From positions 1 through 64,000 of the forward strand of contig CAAEWE010000042.1 of assembly GCA_900759665.1 (NCBI GenBank): a stretch of 64,000 nucleotides of DNA, given 5' to 3'. The translations under genes and the position numbers were made by a program. This stretch comes from Lachnospiraceae bacterium (lineage in GTDB: Bacteria; Bacillota; Clostridia; Lachnospirales; Lachnospiraceae). Position 1 is the stretch's first letter, and each line of letters starts with the position of its first letter. The notes beneath the pieces were generated by a model, which was given only the letters and a program-made list of their open reading frames with translations, was not told the DNA's origin and did not search any database. Positions 42,694 to 51,562 of this stretch are shown one piece after another.

Positions 42694-43791
42694 ATGGTTA
42701 TTAAAGTGGCAGGAAATAAGAACAAAACAGTGGTTGTGGGAATGTCCGGGGGAGTGGACTCTTCTGTGGCAGCATATCTTCTCAAGGAGCAGGGGTATCA
42801 TGTGATAGGTGCTACCATGCAGATCTGGCAGCAGGAGGATCGGTGCAGCATCGAAAAGGAGGGCGGCTGTTGTGGATGGAGTGCTGTGGAGGATGCCAGA
42901 AGAGTGGCACATATGCTGGATATTCCATATTATGTGATGAATTTCCGGGACGAATTTCAGGAAAAGGTCATTAATTATTTTGTAGAGGAGTACCGCCGGG
43001 GACGGACACCGAATCCCTGCATTGCCTGTAACCGGTATGTAAAATGGGAGTCTCTTCTTCACCGGAGCATGGAGATTGGGGCGGATTATATTGCGACAGG
43101 ACATTACGCAAGGATCGTACAGTGTCAAAACGGCCGGTATGCCATAGCACCATCGGTCACAGCACAGAAGGATCAAAGTTATGCACTTTATAATCTGACC
43201 CAGCATCAGCTTGCACATACCCTGATGCCTGTTGGGAACTATACCAAGCCGCAGGTACGTGAGATCGCAGCAAAGATTGGATTAGAGGTGGCGAATAAAC
43301 CGGACAGCCAGGAAATATGTTTTGTGCCGGATCAGGACTATGCAGGCTTTATTGAGAGGGAGACCGGACAGAAGGAACTGCCGGGCAATTTTGTGACAGC
43401 AGATGGCAGGGTTCTGGGACAGCATAAGGGTATCTCACATTATACCGTGGGACAGCGCAAAGGATTAAATCTTGCTATGGGGCATCCTGTCTTTGTGACA
43501 CAGATCCGTCCGGAGACAAGAGAAGTGGTGATCGGAGAGGCAGAGGACGTTTTTACAGACAGACTTACGGCAGACCATATCAATTATATGGCGGCAGACC
43601 ACTTTGAAGAAGGACAGGAGGTGACGGCTAAGATCCGATATTCTCATGCCGGAGCGAAATGTGTGATCGAACGCTGTCAGGATGATGAAATCACGGTGCA
43701 TTTTCTGGAACCGGTACGTGCGGTGACGCCGGGACAGGCAGTTGTATTTTATGAGGATGGTGTGGTGCTGGGAGGAGGCACCATCTGTTGA
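42694..43791 (+). CDS. mnmA: tRNA-specific 2-thiouridylase MnmA
   Basis: MnmA thiolates U34 of tRNA-Lys, -Glu and -Gln. The protein shows the P-loop VVGMSGGVDSS, the first catalytic cysteine in RTPNPCIACNRYVKW near residue 105 and the second in QEICFVPDQDY near 205. HKGISHYTVGQRKG and the C-terminal beta-barrel follow. The start is uncertain: ATGs at 42658 and 42694 and a GTG at 42706 are in frame. 42694 gives 365 residues, but its GGAAAGG is very close. The desulfurase upstream is the natural sulfur source. Confidence 0.93.
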   Translation: MVIKVAGNKNKTVVVGMSGGVDSSVAAYLLKEQGYHVIGATMQIWQQEDRCSIEKEGGCCGWSAVEDARRVAHMLDIPYYVMNFRDEFQEKVINYFVEEYRRGRTPNPCIACNRYVKWESLLHRSMEIGADYIATGHYARIVQCQNGRYAIAPSVTAQKDQSYALYNLTQHQLAHTLMPVGNYTKPQVREIAAKIGLEVANKPDSQEICFVPDQDYAGFIERETGQKELPGNFVTADGRVLGQHKGISHYTVGQRKGLNLAMGHPVFVTQIRPETREVVIGEAEDVFTDRLTADHINYMAADHFEEGQEVTAKIRYSHAGAKCVIERCQDDEITVHFLEPVRAVTPGQAVVFYEDGVVLGGGTIC

Positions 43792-43832
43792 TGCTATGGA
43801 AATGAAGCGACGGGAAAGAAAGGGGTTTATTT

Positions 43833-45035
43833 ATGGGAAGATTTTTTCAGAAGAAAAGCTGTTACAAATTATTTTGGGGAGTAATGGCAGTCGTTCTGAC
43901 AGCCGGAACCGGCAGGGTGACGGAAGTGTCGGCGGCGGACAAAACAGCAGAAGAATGGGCGCAGAAGGTAGAGAAAACATGGCAGGTGGCGGGGAGTAAA
44001 AAGTGTACCCGCAAGGTCAAGGTGACTTTAAAAACATCACAGAAGAATATGTGGAAAAATACCTCTGCATTTACCGCGGCTGTGAATAAAGCAATTTATG
44101 GAAATGCATATCTGTCCGAAAACTGGGACAGCATGGAAACAGAGTTTATGGATTTTCGTCTTCACAAAATGAAGAAAAGTACAAAACAGTACAAGGACTA
44201 TGTGACCGGTGTGAAGGTAAACATGCAGTACAAAGGAAAGAAGCTTACATATACTCTGACGGTAAACGGCAAAGACAAAGATACCCGATATACTTACCGG
44301 GATATCGAAGCCAATAAATACTGTGCGGCAGAGATCCAGAATGCCACAAAGGACATGGATCAGTATGACAGGGCATGGTATGTGAATCTGTGGGTGCAGG
44401 GACATGCGCATTTTGAGAATGAATATACCCCGGGATGGGTAGTATTAAAAAACAAAAAAGCACATGGTGTCTGCTATGATCTTGCGTATTTTTATGAACA
44501 GGCGGCCTGTTATGCCGGTGTGGAGCATTTTGGACGGGTATCCAACAGTGGACATACCTGGAATGTCGTAAAGATTGACGGAAAGATCTATTACGTGGAT
44601 GTAGAACATTCCAGAAGTGCGGTAAAGCTGTATTATGCTTCTATGGCAGGACTTGTGGATTATCTGAACAATGATGCTGCCGGGACAGAAATGGCACTGC
44701 AGGAAAGATATGTCAGACAGGACTATAATAAGGGGCCGATCACTGCGGCAAAGGATGGCTATGCGCAGGAACTCTGGCAGAAGGTACAGACGGTAAAAGC
44801 ATCCATGACAGCACAGGAATGGAAAGAAAAAATAGAGGGCTACTGGAAATCTGAAAAAAACATTTTCAATATTTATCAGATCAAAAGGGAAACAATATTC
44901 AGTGAGCCGTGGGAAGCAGGCTTTGCACACTTTGGACTCCAGACCTTAGAGCAGGTCACGGATTACAATTGTTTTTACTCATTTGCGGAATATGACAAAC
45001 CCTCAAAATGGCTATACGCCTGGATCCGCGAATGA
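43833..45035 (+). CDS. secreted transglutaminase-like protein (second copy type)
   Basis: A signal peptide (~1-33, ending VSAAD) precedes a long helical domain and a transglutaminase-like core with Cys in AHGVCYDLA, His in NSGHTWNVVKI and Asp in YYVDVEHS. The triad is therefore intact. After the core come ~130 residues with a repeated AQEWKEKIEGYWKSE-like helix that echoes the AEEWAQKVEKTWQ helix at the N-terminus, suggesting an internal duplication. It shares fold but little sequence with the protein at 13061-14284. Substrate and partner are unknown. AAAGGGG precedes the start. Confidence 0.82.
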   Translation: MGRFFQKKSCYKLFWGVMAVVLTAGTGRVTEVSAADKTAEEWAQKVEKTWQVAGSKKCTRKVKVTLKTSQKNMWKNTSAFTAAVNKAIYGNAYLSENWDSMETEFMDFRLHKMKKSTKQYKDYVTGVKVNMQYKGKKLTYTLTVNGKDKDTRYTYRDIEANKYCAAEIQNATKDMDQYDRAWYVNLWVQGHAHFENEYTPGWVVLKNKKAHGVCYDLAYFYEQAACYAGVEHFGRVSNSGHTWNVVKIDGKIYYVDVEHSRSAVKLYYASMAGLVDYLNNDAAGTEMALQERYVRQDYNKGPITAAKDGYAQELWQKVQTVKASMTAQEWKEKIEGYWKSEKNIFNIYQIKRETIFSEPWEAGFAHFGLQTLEQVTDYNCFYSFAEYDKPSKWLYAWIRE

Positions 45036-45166
45036 GAGCCGGAGCGATTTATATTTTTTTAAGAAAGAATCATAAATTGTTTCTTGTTTTTGGGGGAAGA
45101 ATATGGTAGGGTATATCACAAATTCGAAACACAGATTGTTTTGTTCGAGATAAGGAGGAATGACAT

Positions 45167-45877
45167 ATGCCAATGGGAATGGGTTATGGATATTATTGGG
45201 ATCCCACGTATGTACTGGTGATCATCGGTGCCGTGATCTGTATGATCGCATCCGCCAATGTCAGTGGCACATTTAGGAAATATAATCGTGTGAGAAACAG
45301 CCGGAATATGACCGGGGCACAGGTAGCAGCACAGATCCTGCAGGAGGCAGGATTAAGTAATATCCGCATCGAGCATATCAGCGGAGATCTGACGGATCAT
45401 TATGATCCCTCCGCCAAGGTTCTGCGGTTATCCGACAGCGTATACGGCTCTACTTCCATTGCGGCAGCCGGTGTCGCGGCTCACGAGTGCGGTCATGCGA
45501 TCCAGGACAAGGTAAATTATATTCCGATCCGTCTGCGCAATGCCATTGTGCCGGTAGTGAATCTGGGTTCAAAGCTTTCCTGGCCGGTGATCATTCTCGG
45601 GCTGATCCTGGGAAGAGCAGGGCTGCTGCAGATCGGTATCATATTATTTGGTCTGACTCTGTTATTTCAGGTAGTGACCCTTCCGGTGGAGTTTAATGCA
45701 TCCGGCAGAGCACTGCGGATACTGGATCAGAGAGGGATTCTGGGACATGAGGAGATGAGAGGTGCCAGAAAGGTGCTGGGAGCAGCAGCCATGACATATG
45801 TGACTGCGACGATCTCTACGTTACTGCAGTTGCTGCGTCTCGTACTTCTGTTTGGAAACAGATCCAATGATGACTAA
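45167..45877 (+). CDS. YugP-type zinc metallopeptidase
   Basis: The 236-residue membrane protein has an N-terminal helix (~11-30), the zinc-binding HECGHAIQ near residue 107 and two or three further hydrophobic segments (~130-180, ~210-228). This is the putative neutral zinc metallopeptidase family of B. subtilis YugP. The conserved LRLSDSVYGSTSIAAAGVAA stretch before the HExxH is typical. The physiological substrate of the family is not known. TAAGGAGGAATG precedes the start, and a terminator follows directly. Confidence 0.92.
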   Translation: MPMGMGYGYYWDPTYVLVIIGAVICMIASANVSGTFRKYNRVRNSRNMTGAQVAAQILQEAGLSNIRIEHISGDLTDHYDPSAKVLRLSDSVYGSTSIAAAGVAAHECGHAIQDKVNYIPIRLRNAIVPVVNLGSKLSWPVIILGLILGRAGLLQIGIILFGLTLLFQVVTLPVEFNASGRALRILDQRGILGHEEMRGARKVLGAAAMTYVTATISTLLQLLRLVLLFGNRSNDD

Positions 45878-45881
45878 ATAA

Positions 45882-45917
45882 AAATGCACAAACCACAAAA
45901 AGTTTGTGCATTTTTTT
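45882..45917 (+). terminator. terminator after the yugP-like gene
   Basis: AAATGCACAAAC pairs with GTTTGTGCATTT and is followed by a T-run. A TATAAT at 45919-45924 lies right behind it and may belong to the fucI promoter. Confidence 0.9.
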
Positions 45918-46003
45918 GTATAATGTTGTACAATAAAAGAGCAGGCGGAAATGACCGCCGGGTTTATATCATCAATAAATTATTTTGAAAGGATGGAGAT
46001 GGA

Positions 46004-47797
46004 ATGGCAGAAAACAGAATGATTGGGGACTATCCTGTAATTGGAATTCGTCCGACGATAGATGGACGAAGAGGACCGCTTAAGGTACGTGAGTCACTGG
46101 AGGCTCAGACCATGGGCATGGCTAAAAATGCCGCAAAGCTTTTTGAGGAGAACCTGCGTTACTCCAATGGAGAGCCGGTAAAGGTTGTGATCGCAGATAC
46201 AACCATCGGACGTGTTGCAGAGGCGGCTGCCTGTGCTGACAAATTCCGCAGAGAAGGTGTTGATATTACATTGACAGTAACTCCATGCTGGTGTTATGGC
46301 TCTGAGACGATGGATATGGATAAAAATACTATCAAGGCTGTCTGGGGCTTTAATGGTACAGAGAGACCGGGTGCGGTATATCTTGCCGCTGTACTGGCAG
46401 CTCATGCACAGAAGGGGCTTCCTGCATTTGGTATTTATGGTAAGGATGTTCAGGAGGCAGATGCCGAGGAGATTCCGGAGGATGTCAAGGGGAAGCTTCT
46501 TCGTTTTGGCCGTGCAGCGATCGCTGCAGCAACCATGCGTGGAAAATCTTACCTGCAGATCGGTGCAGTTACCATGGGAATTGCAGGCTCTATTGTAAAC
46601 TGTGAGTTTATCGAGGAATATCTTGGCATGCGTGTAGAGTCCGTGGATGAGGTAGAGATCATCCGTCGTATGTCCGAGGGTATTTATGATCATGAGGAGT
46701 TCGAGAGAGCATTATCCTGGACAGAGTCCCACTGCAAAGAGGGCTGGGATAAGAACCCGGATTTCGTAAAGAGGAACGACGAGCAGAAGCAGCGTGACTG
46801 GGAGTTCGTCGTTAAGATGATGTGTATCATCAAGGATCTGATGAATGGAAATAAAAATCTTCCGGAAGGCAGAGAAGAGGAGGCTGTTGGACATAATGCC
46901 ATCGCTGCCGGTTTCCAGGGACAGAGACAGTGGACTGATTTCTATCCGAACGGAGATTTCGCAGAGGCACTCTGCAATTCTTCCTTTGACTGGAACGGTG
47001 CAAGAGAGCCTTATATTCTGGCAACAGAGAATGATACCCTCAACGGCCTTGGCATGTTGTTTATGAAGCTTCTTACCGGCCGTGCACAGATCTTCGCAGA
47101 TGTTCGTACATACTGGAGCCCGGATGCTGTCAAGAAAGCAACCGGCTATGATCTGGAGGGCATTGCAAAAGAGGCAGGCGGATTCCTGCATCTGATCAAT
47201 TCCGGAGCAGCTTGTCTGGATGCCTGTGGAGAGGTCAAGGACGAGAAGGGCAACGGTGTGATCAAGCCTTTCTGGGAGATGACAGAGGCAGACCAGAAGG
47301 CATGTCTGGAGGCGACCGAGTGGTGTGCTGCCGATAACGGATACTTCCGTGGTGGTGGATTCTCTTCCAGATATCTTACCAGAGCAGAAATGCCTGCAAC
47401 CATGATCCGTCTGAATCTGGTCAAGGGACTGGGACCTGTTCTGCAGATCTGCGAGGGTTATACCATTAATCTGCCGGATGAGGTGTCTGACAAGATCTGG
47501 AAGCGTACCGACTATACATGGCCTTGTACATGGTTTGCTCCGCGTGTTACCGGTGAGGGCGCATTCAAGACAGCATATGATGTGATGAATAACTGGGGTG
47601 CTAACCACGGTGCTATCAGTTATGGCCATATCGGTGCCGACCTGATCACCCTGGCATCCATTCTCAGAATCCCGGTATGCATGCATAATGTACCGGAGGA
47701 GGATATTTTCCGTCCATCTGCATGGAATGCATTTGGTATGGATAAAGAGGGACAGGACTACCGCGCATGTGCCGCATACGGACCTCTTTATAAGTAG
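46004..47797 (+). CDS. fucI: L-fucose isomerase
   Basis: FucI interconverts L-fucose and L-fuculose using Mn2+. The 597-residue protein matches the family in length, with the N-terminal IGIRPTIDGRRGPLKVRESL, TPCWCYGSETMDMD, GIAGSIVNCEFIEEYLGMRVESVDEVE and the metal-binding acid and His region near ENDTLNGLGML and WGANHGAISYGHIG; quoted as separate short blocks. Codon usage is strongly biased, so it may be well expressed. No fuculokinase, aldolase, permease or fucosidase gene is adjacent, so the rest of fucose use must be encoded elsewhere, or the enzyme serves another aldose. Confidence 0.94.
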   Translation: MAENRMIGDYPVIGIRPTIDGRRGPLKVRESLEAQTMGMAKNAAKLFEENLRYSNGEPVKVVIADTTIGRVAEAAACADKFRREGVDITLTVTPCWCYGSETMDMDKNTIKAVWGFNGTERPGAVYLAAVLAAHAQKGLPAFGIYGKDVQEADAEEIPEDVKGKLLRFGRAAIAAATMRGKSYLQIGAVTMGIAGSIVNCEFIEEYLGMRVESVDEVEIIRRMSEGIYDHEEFERALSWTESHCKEGWDKNPDFVKRNDEQKQRDWEFVVKMMCIIKDLMNGNKNLPEGREEEAVGHNAIAAGFQGQRQWTDFYPNGDFAEALCNSSFDWNGAREPYILATENDTLNGLGMLFMKLLTGRAQIFADVRTYWSPDAVKKATGYDLEGIAKEAGGFLHLINSGAACLDACGEVKDEKGNGVIKPFWEMTEADQKACLEATEWCAADNGYFRGGGFSSRYLTRAEMPATMIRLNLVKGLGPVLQICEGYTINLPDEVSDKIWKRTDYTWPCTWFAPRVTGEGAFKTAYDVMNNWGANHGAISYGHIGADLITLASILRIPVCMHNVPEEDIFRPSAWNAFGMDKEGQDYRACAAYGPLYK

Positions 47798-47805
47798 TTT
47801 CTATT

Positions 47806-47880
47806 TTGACCGTGGAATGAAAGTATGGTATACTTATCTGTACGTGGGACAATATGGCCTGTACAGATAGGGATACCATA
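47806..47880 (+). promoter_or_regulatory. glgP promoter overlapped by a 20-bp inverted repeat
   Basis: TTGACC (47806-47811) and TATACT (47829-47834) are 17 nt apart. The segment 47824-47843 and the segment 47861-47880 are inverted copies matching at 18 of 20 positions (TATGGTAT-N3-ATCTGTAC type). The left copy covers the -10 box and the right lies near +20 to +40. This is suited to a regulator binding two sites, or to a hairpin at the mRNA start. Confidence 0.6.
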
Positions 47881-47978
47881 TTGTTCGTTAAGAGAAAATG
47901 TGCACATGGCAGTTATTTGCCGGTAAGTTTTTGCCTGCGGCGAGAGTCTGTAGGTGGAGAAAGGAATGTAAGAGGATT

Positions 47979-50219
47979 ATGTTTGAACAGGAGATCGAAA
48001 GTATTGCAGCAGGAGGAAGTAATGAGGAGATTTATTACAATCTGCTGAATCTGACCAAAAGAGCGATTGATCAGAAGGGACGGATTGAAGGAAAGAAAAA
48101 AGTATATTACATATCAGCGGAGTTTCTGATCGGAAAGCTTTTATCTAATAATCTGATCAATCTGGGACTTTATGATCAGGTAAGTGAAGCACTGAAAAAG
48201 CATGGAAAGTCTATGGCTGATATTGAGGAGATCGAACCGGAGCCATCACTTGGCAACGGTGGTCTTGGCCGTCTGGCTGCATGTTTTCTGGATTCGATTG
48301 CAACATTGGGACTGCCGGGAGACGGTGTAGGACTGAACTATCATCTGGGATTGTTTAAACAGGTATTTGAGCAGAATATGCAGAAGGAAACGCCAAATCC
48401 ATGGATCCAGGATCAGAGCTGGCTTCGCCGGACCGATGTGGGATATCCTGTGATTTTCCATAATAAGACGGTTCAGTCTGTGATGTATGAAATTGATGTC
48501 ACAGGCTATGATAATAAGGTGAATACTCTCAAATTGTTTGATCTGGACAGTGTGGATGATTCCATTGTCCAGGGAGACAGCATCTGGTTTAATAAGGACG
48601 AGATCACAAAAAATCTGACCTTATTCCTTTATCCGGATGACAGCGATGTACAGGGCCAGCTTCTTCGTATCTATCAGCAGTATTTTATGGTGAGCAATGC
48701 AGCACAGCTTATTATTGATGAGGCACTGGCAAAGGGAAGCACTCTTTATGATCTGCCGGATTATGCTGTTGTCCAGATCAATGATACCCATCCAACCATG
48801 GTCATTCCGGAGCTGATCCGTCTGCTGGTCAACCGGGGTATTGAGATGAACGATGCCATTGGTATTGTATCCAGAATGTGTGCCTATACCAATCATACTA
48901 TCCTTGCAGAGGCTCTGGAGAAGTGGCCGATGTGGTATCTGGAAAAGGTCGTTCCGCAGCTTGTTCCGATCATTAAGATGCTGGATGTCAAGGTGAAGGA
49001 GAAATACTCTGATCCAAGAGTTGCCATTATTGATGAGAACAATACTGTCCATATGGCACATATCGACATTCACTACAGCACCAGTGTAAACGGTGTGGCA
49101 TATCTGCATACGGAGATCCTGAAGAATTCTGAGCTGAAACCGTTCTATGATCTCTATCCGCAGAAGTTTAACAATAAGACAAACGGTATTACATTCCGCC
49201 GCTGGCTGCTGCACTGCAACCATCCGTTGGCCGATTATATCACAGATAAGATCGGGGCAGACTTTAAGAAGGACGCATCCAAGCTGGAGGATCTGTTAAA
49301 ATATCAGGATGATCAAAAGGTTCTGGATGATATTTATGAGATCAAACGCCAGAAAAAGAAAGAGCTGGCAGCATATCTCAAGGAAAAGGAGAACATTACC
49401 GTCGATGAAAATTCTGTCTTTGACGTACAGGTAAAACGTCTCCATGAGTACAAGCGTCAGCAGATGAATGCACTGTATGTGATCCACAAATATATGGATA
49501 TCAAGGCAGGCAACAAGCCAAAGACTCCGTTAACTGTTATTTTTGGAGCAAAGGCGGCACCGGCATATACTATTGCAAAGGACATTATTCATCTGATCCT
49601 CTGCCTGTCAGAGCTGATCAATAACGATCCGGAGGTAAGTCCTTATCTCAAGGTGGTTATGCTGGAGAATTATAATGTCTCTTACGCGGAGAAGGTGATC
49701 CCGGCAGCAGATATTTCTGAGCAGATTTCCCTGGCATCCAAGGAGGCAAGCGGAACCGGCAACATGAAATTTATGCTGAACGGTGCTATCACTCTCGGTA
49801 CAGAGGATGGAGCCAACGTTGAGATCCACCAGTTTGTGGGCGATGACAATATCTATATCTTTGGTAAGTCCAGTGAAGAGGTTATTGAGCATTATGCCAA
49901 GGCAGATTACAGTGCAGAATCTATTTATGATGCAGATCCGGAGATCGCAAAGCTTGTGGATTTCATTATCAGCAAGGAAATGTTTGCCGTAGGCAACAAA
50001 AAGAGCCTGATCCGCCTGTATATGGAGCTTCTGACAAAGGACTGGTTTATGACTCTGCTTGATGTAAAGGAATATATTCAGGTCAAGGAGAAAATGCTTG
50101 CAGATTATGCAGACAAAAAAGCCTGGGAACAGAAAATGATAGTAAATATTGCAAAGGCTGGATTTTTCTCATCCGATCGTACGATCGCACAGTACAATGA
50201 GGATATCTGGCATCTGTAG
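47979..50219 (+). CDS. glgP: glycogen/alpha-glucan phosphorylase
   Basis: GlgP releases glucose 1-phosphate from alpha-1,4-glucans. The 746-residue enzyme shows EPSLGNGGLGRLAACFLDS, INDTHPTMVIPEL, the VKRLHEYKRQQMN motif and the PLP lysine in SGTGNMKFMLNGA. It is shorter than the ~800-840 residues of E. coli GlgP, mainly at the N-terminus, as in other clostridial forms. The sequence upstream is open, but family alignment and AGAGG place the start at 47979. The GH13 enzyme upstream and the phosphofructokinase downstream suggest one path from stored glucan to glycolysis. Confidence 0.94.
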   Translation: MFEQEIESIAAGGSNEEIYYNLLNLTKRAIDQKGRIEGKKKVYYISAEFLIGKLLSNNLINLGLYDQVSEALKKHGKSMADIEEIEPEPSLGNGGLGRLAACFLDSIATLGLPGDGVGLNYHLGLFKQVFEQNMQKETPNPWIQDQSWLRRTDVGYPVIFHNKTVQSVMYEIDVTGYDNKVNTLKLFDLDSVDDSIVQGDSIWFNKDEITKNLTLFLYPDDSDVQGQLLRIYQQYFMVSNAAQLIIDEALAKGSTLYDLPDYAVVQINDTHPTMVIPELIRLLVNRGIEMNDAIGIVSRMCAYTNHTILAEALEKWPMWYLEKVVPQLVPIIKMLDVKVKEKYSDPRVAIIDENNTVHMAHIDIHYSTSVNGVAYLHTEILKNSELKPFYDLYPQKFNNKTNGITFRRWLLHCNHPLADYITDKIGADFKKDASKLEDLLKYQDDQKVLDDIYEIKRQKKKELAAYLKEKENITVDENSVFDVQVKRLHEYKRQQMNALYVIHKYMDIKAGNKPKTPLTVIFGAKAAPAYTIAKDIIHLILCLSELINNDPEVSPYLKVVMLENYNVSYAEKVIPAADISEQISLASKEASGTGNMKFMLNGAITLGTEDGANVEIHQFVGDDNIYIFGKSSEEVIEHYAKADYSAESIYDADPEIAKLVDFIISKEMFAVGNKKSLIRLYMELLTKDWFMTLLDVKEYIQVKEKMLADYADKKAWEQKMIVNIAKAGFFSSDRTIAQYNEDIWHL

Positions 50220-50231
50220 GAGTAAAACAGG

Positions 50232-50411
50232 ATGCTTACAGCGATCATATCTCCGGGGGTGGCAGGTGTTGTACTTCTGGTGGTGCTTGCAGGTGGATAT
50301 CTGATGAACCGGATCATTCAGAAAAAGTATGGCTACACACCGGAGCGGGAGAAGAAATTGGAGGAGGCAAGAGAAGAGGGAGCCTCTGATGATAGATCAC
50401 GCATATCGTGA
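50232..50411 (+). CDS. 59-residue single-span membrane protein
   Basis: The ATG at 50232, 12 nt after glgP, opens 59 codons: MLTAIISPGVAGVVLLVVLA, a short loop MNRIIQKKYGYTPE, then a charged helix EREKKLEEAREEG. It is one membrane helix with a cytoplasmic amphipathic tail. AGGAG lies 9 nt upstream. Its end is 64 nt before pfk, so the three are probably co-transcribed. I recognise no family. Confidence 0.55.
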   Translation: MLTAIISPGVAGVVLLVVLAGGYLMNRIIQKKYGYTPEREKKLEEAREEGASDDRSRIS

Positions 50412-50475
50412 GACAAGAAACATTACTGAGGTTAAGCAAGGATGGCGCTATGGGAGCGCAGAATTGGAGGAAAAC

Positions 50476-51549
50476 GTGAAAAGAATTGGTTTTTTGACAA
50501 GTGGCGGTGACTGTCAGAGTTTGAATGCAACCATGCGGGGTGTAGCCAAGACATTGTATCAGGCAAATCCGGATGTGGAAATTTACGGTATTTTAGAGGG
50601 ATATAAGGGCTTGATCTATGGCAATCGTCGCAAGATGGAGCCAAAGGATTTCTCCGGCATATTAACAGAGGGTGGAACGATTATCGGAACTTCCAGACAG
50701 CCCTTCAAGAAGATGGGAGAGCCGGATGAGAACGGTCTTGATAAAGTAAAAGCCATGCTGGACAATTACAAAAAATGGAAGCTTGACTGTCTCGTGATCC
50801 TGGGAGGAAACGGTACCCACAAAACAGCCAATCTTCTCAGTGAAAAAGGTTGCAATGTAGTCACTCTTCCAAAGACCATCGACAACGATATCTGGGGAAC
50901 GGATATTACCTTTGGTTTCCAGAGTGCAGTAAATATTGCAACCAATGCCATTGACTGTATCCATACCACGGCAGCTTCCCATGGACGTGTCTTTATTGTG
51001 GAAGTAATGGGTCATAAGGTGGGTTGGCTGACACTTCATGCCGGTATTGCAGGAGGTGCAGACATCATTCTCCTGCCGGAGATTCCATATGATATTAACT
51101 CTGTGGTAAAGGCTCTGGAGAAGAGAAGTGCCCAGGGCAAGCGTTTCTCTATCCTGGCGGTAGCTGAGGGGGCGATTTCCAAGGAGGACGCAGCACTGAG
51201 CAAGAAGGAGCTTAAGGCAAAGAGAAAGAAAATGGCATATCCTTCTATTTCTTATGAGATTGGTGCACAGATTCTGGAAAAAACAGGTCAGGAAGTACGC
51301 ATCACGGTTCCGGGCCATATGCAGCGGGGTGGAGAGCCGTGTCCTTACGACCGTGTTCTTTCCACACGTCTTGGTGCAGCGGCAGCCCAGCTGATCCTGA
51401 AGGAGAAGTATGGCTATATGGTAGGTATGGTAAATGGAGAGACCGTACCGGTGCCGCTTTCTGAGGTGGCAGGCAAGCTGAAAATGGTAGATCCAAAGGC
51501 TTCCATTATTCAGGAGATTAAAGAAATGGGAATTTGTTTCGGCGACTAG
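50476..51549 (+). CDS. pfkA: 6-phosphofructokinase
   Basis: This enzyme phosphorylates fructose 6-phosphate. With GGAGG five bases upstream, a GTG start at 50476 gives 357 residues starting KRIGFLTSGGDCQSLNA; an ATG at 50389 would add 29 residues that do not fit the family. The phosphoryl-donor loop reads ILGGNGTHK (~108-116, Asn where Asp is usual, Gly at the ATP/PPi-deciding position) and the next motif is PKTIDND, with Lys as in PPi-dependent enzymes. That Gly/Lys pair marks the group-III/X type, so donor specificity cannot be read directly. MGHKVGWLTLHAGIAGGADI is also typical. Confidence 0.9.
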   Translation: MKRIGFLTSGGDCQSLNATMRGVAKTLYQANPDVEIYGILEGYKGLIYGNRRKMEPKDFSGILTEGGTIIGTSRQPFKKMGEPDENGLDKVKAMLDNYKKWKLDCLVILGGNGTHKTANLLSEKGCNVVTLPKTIDNDIWGTDITFGFQSAVNIATNAIDCIHTTAASHGRVFIVEVMGHKVGWLTLHAGIAGGADIILLPEIPYDINSVVKALEKRSAQGKRFSILAVAEGAISKEDAALSKKELKAKRKKMAYPSISYEIGAQILEKTGQEVRITVPGHMQRGGEPCPYDRVLSTRLGAAAAQLILKEKYGYMVGMVNGETVPVPLSEVAGKLKMVDPKASIIQEIKEMGICFGD

Positions 51550-51562
51550 ATAGGAGACAGTT

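Noticed and set aside
46712..47686. 324-codon open frame on the minus strand inside fucI
   Set aside because: It is antisense to a clear, complete fucI, has no ribosome site and its translation matches nothing; it follows from the biased codon use of fucI.
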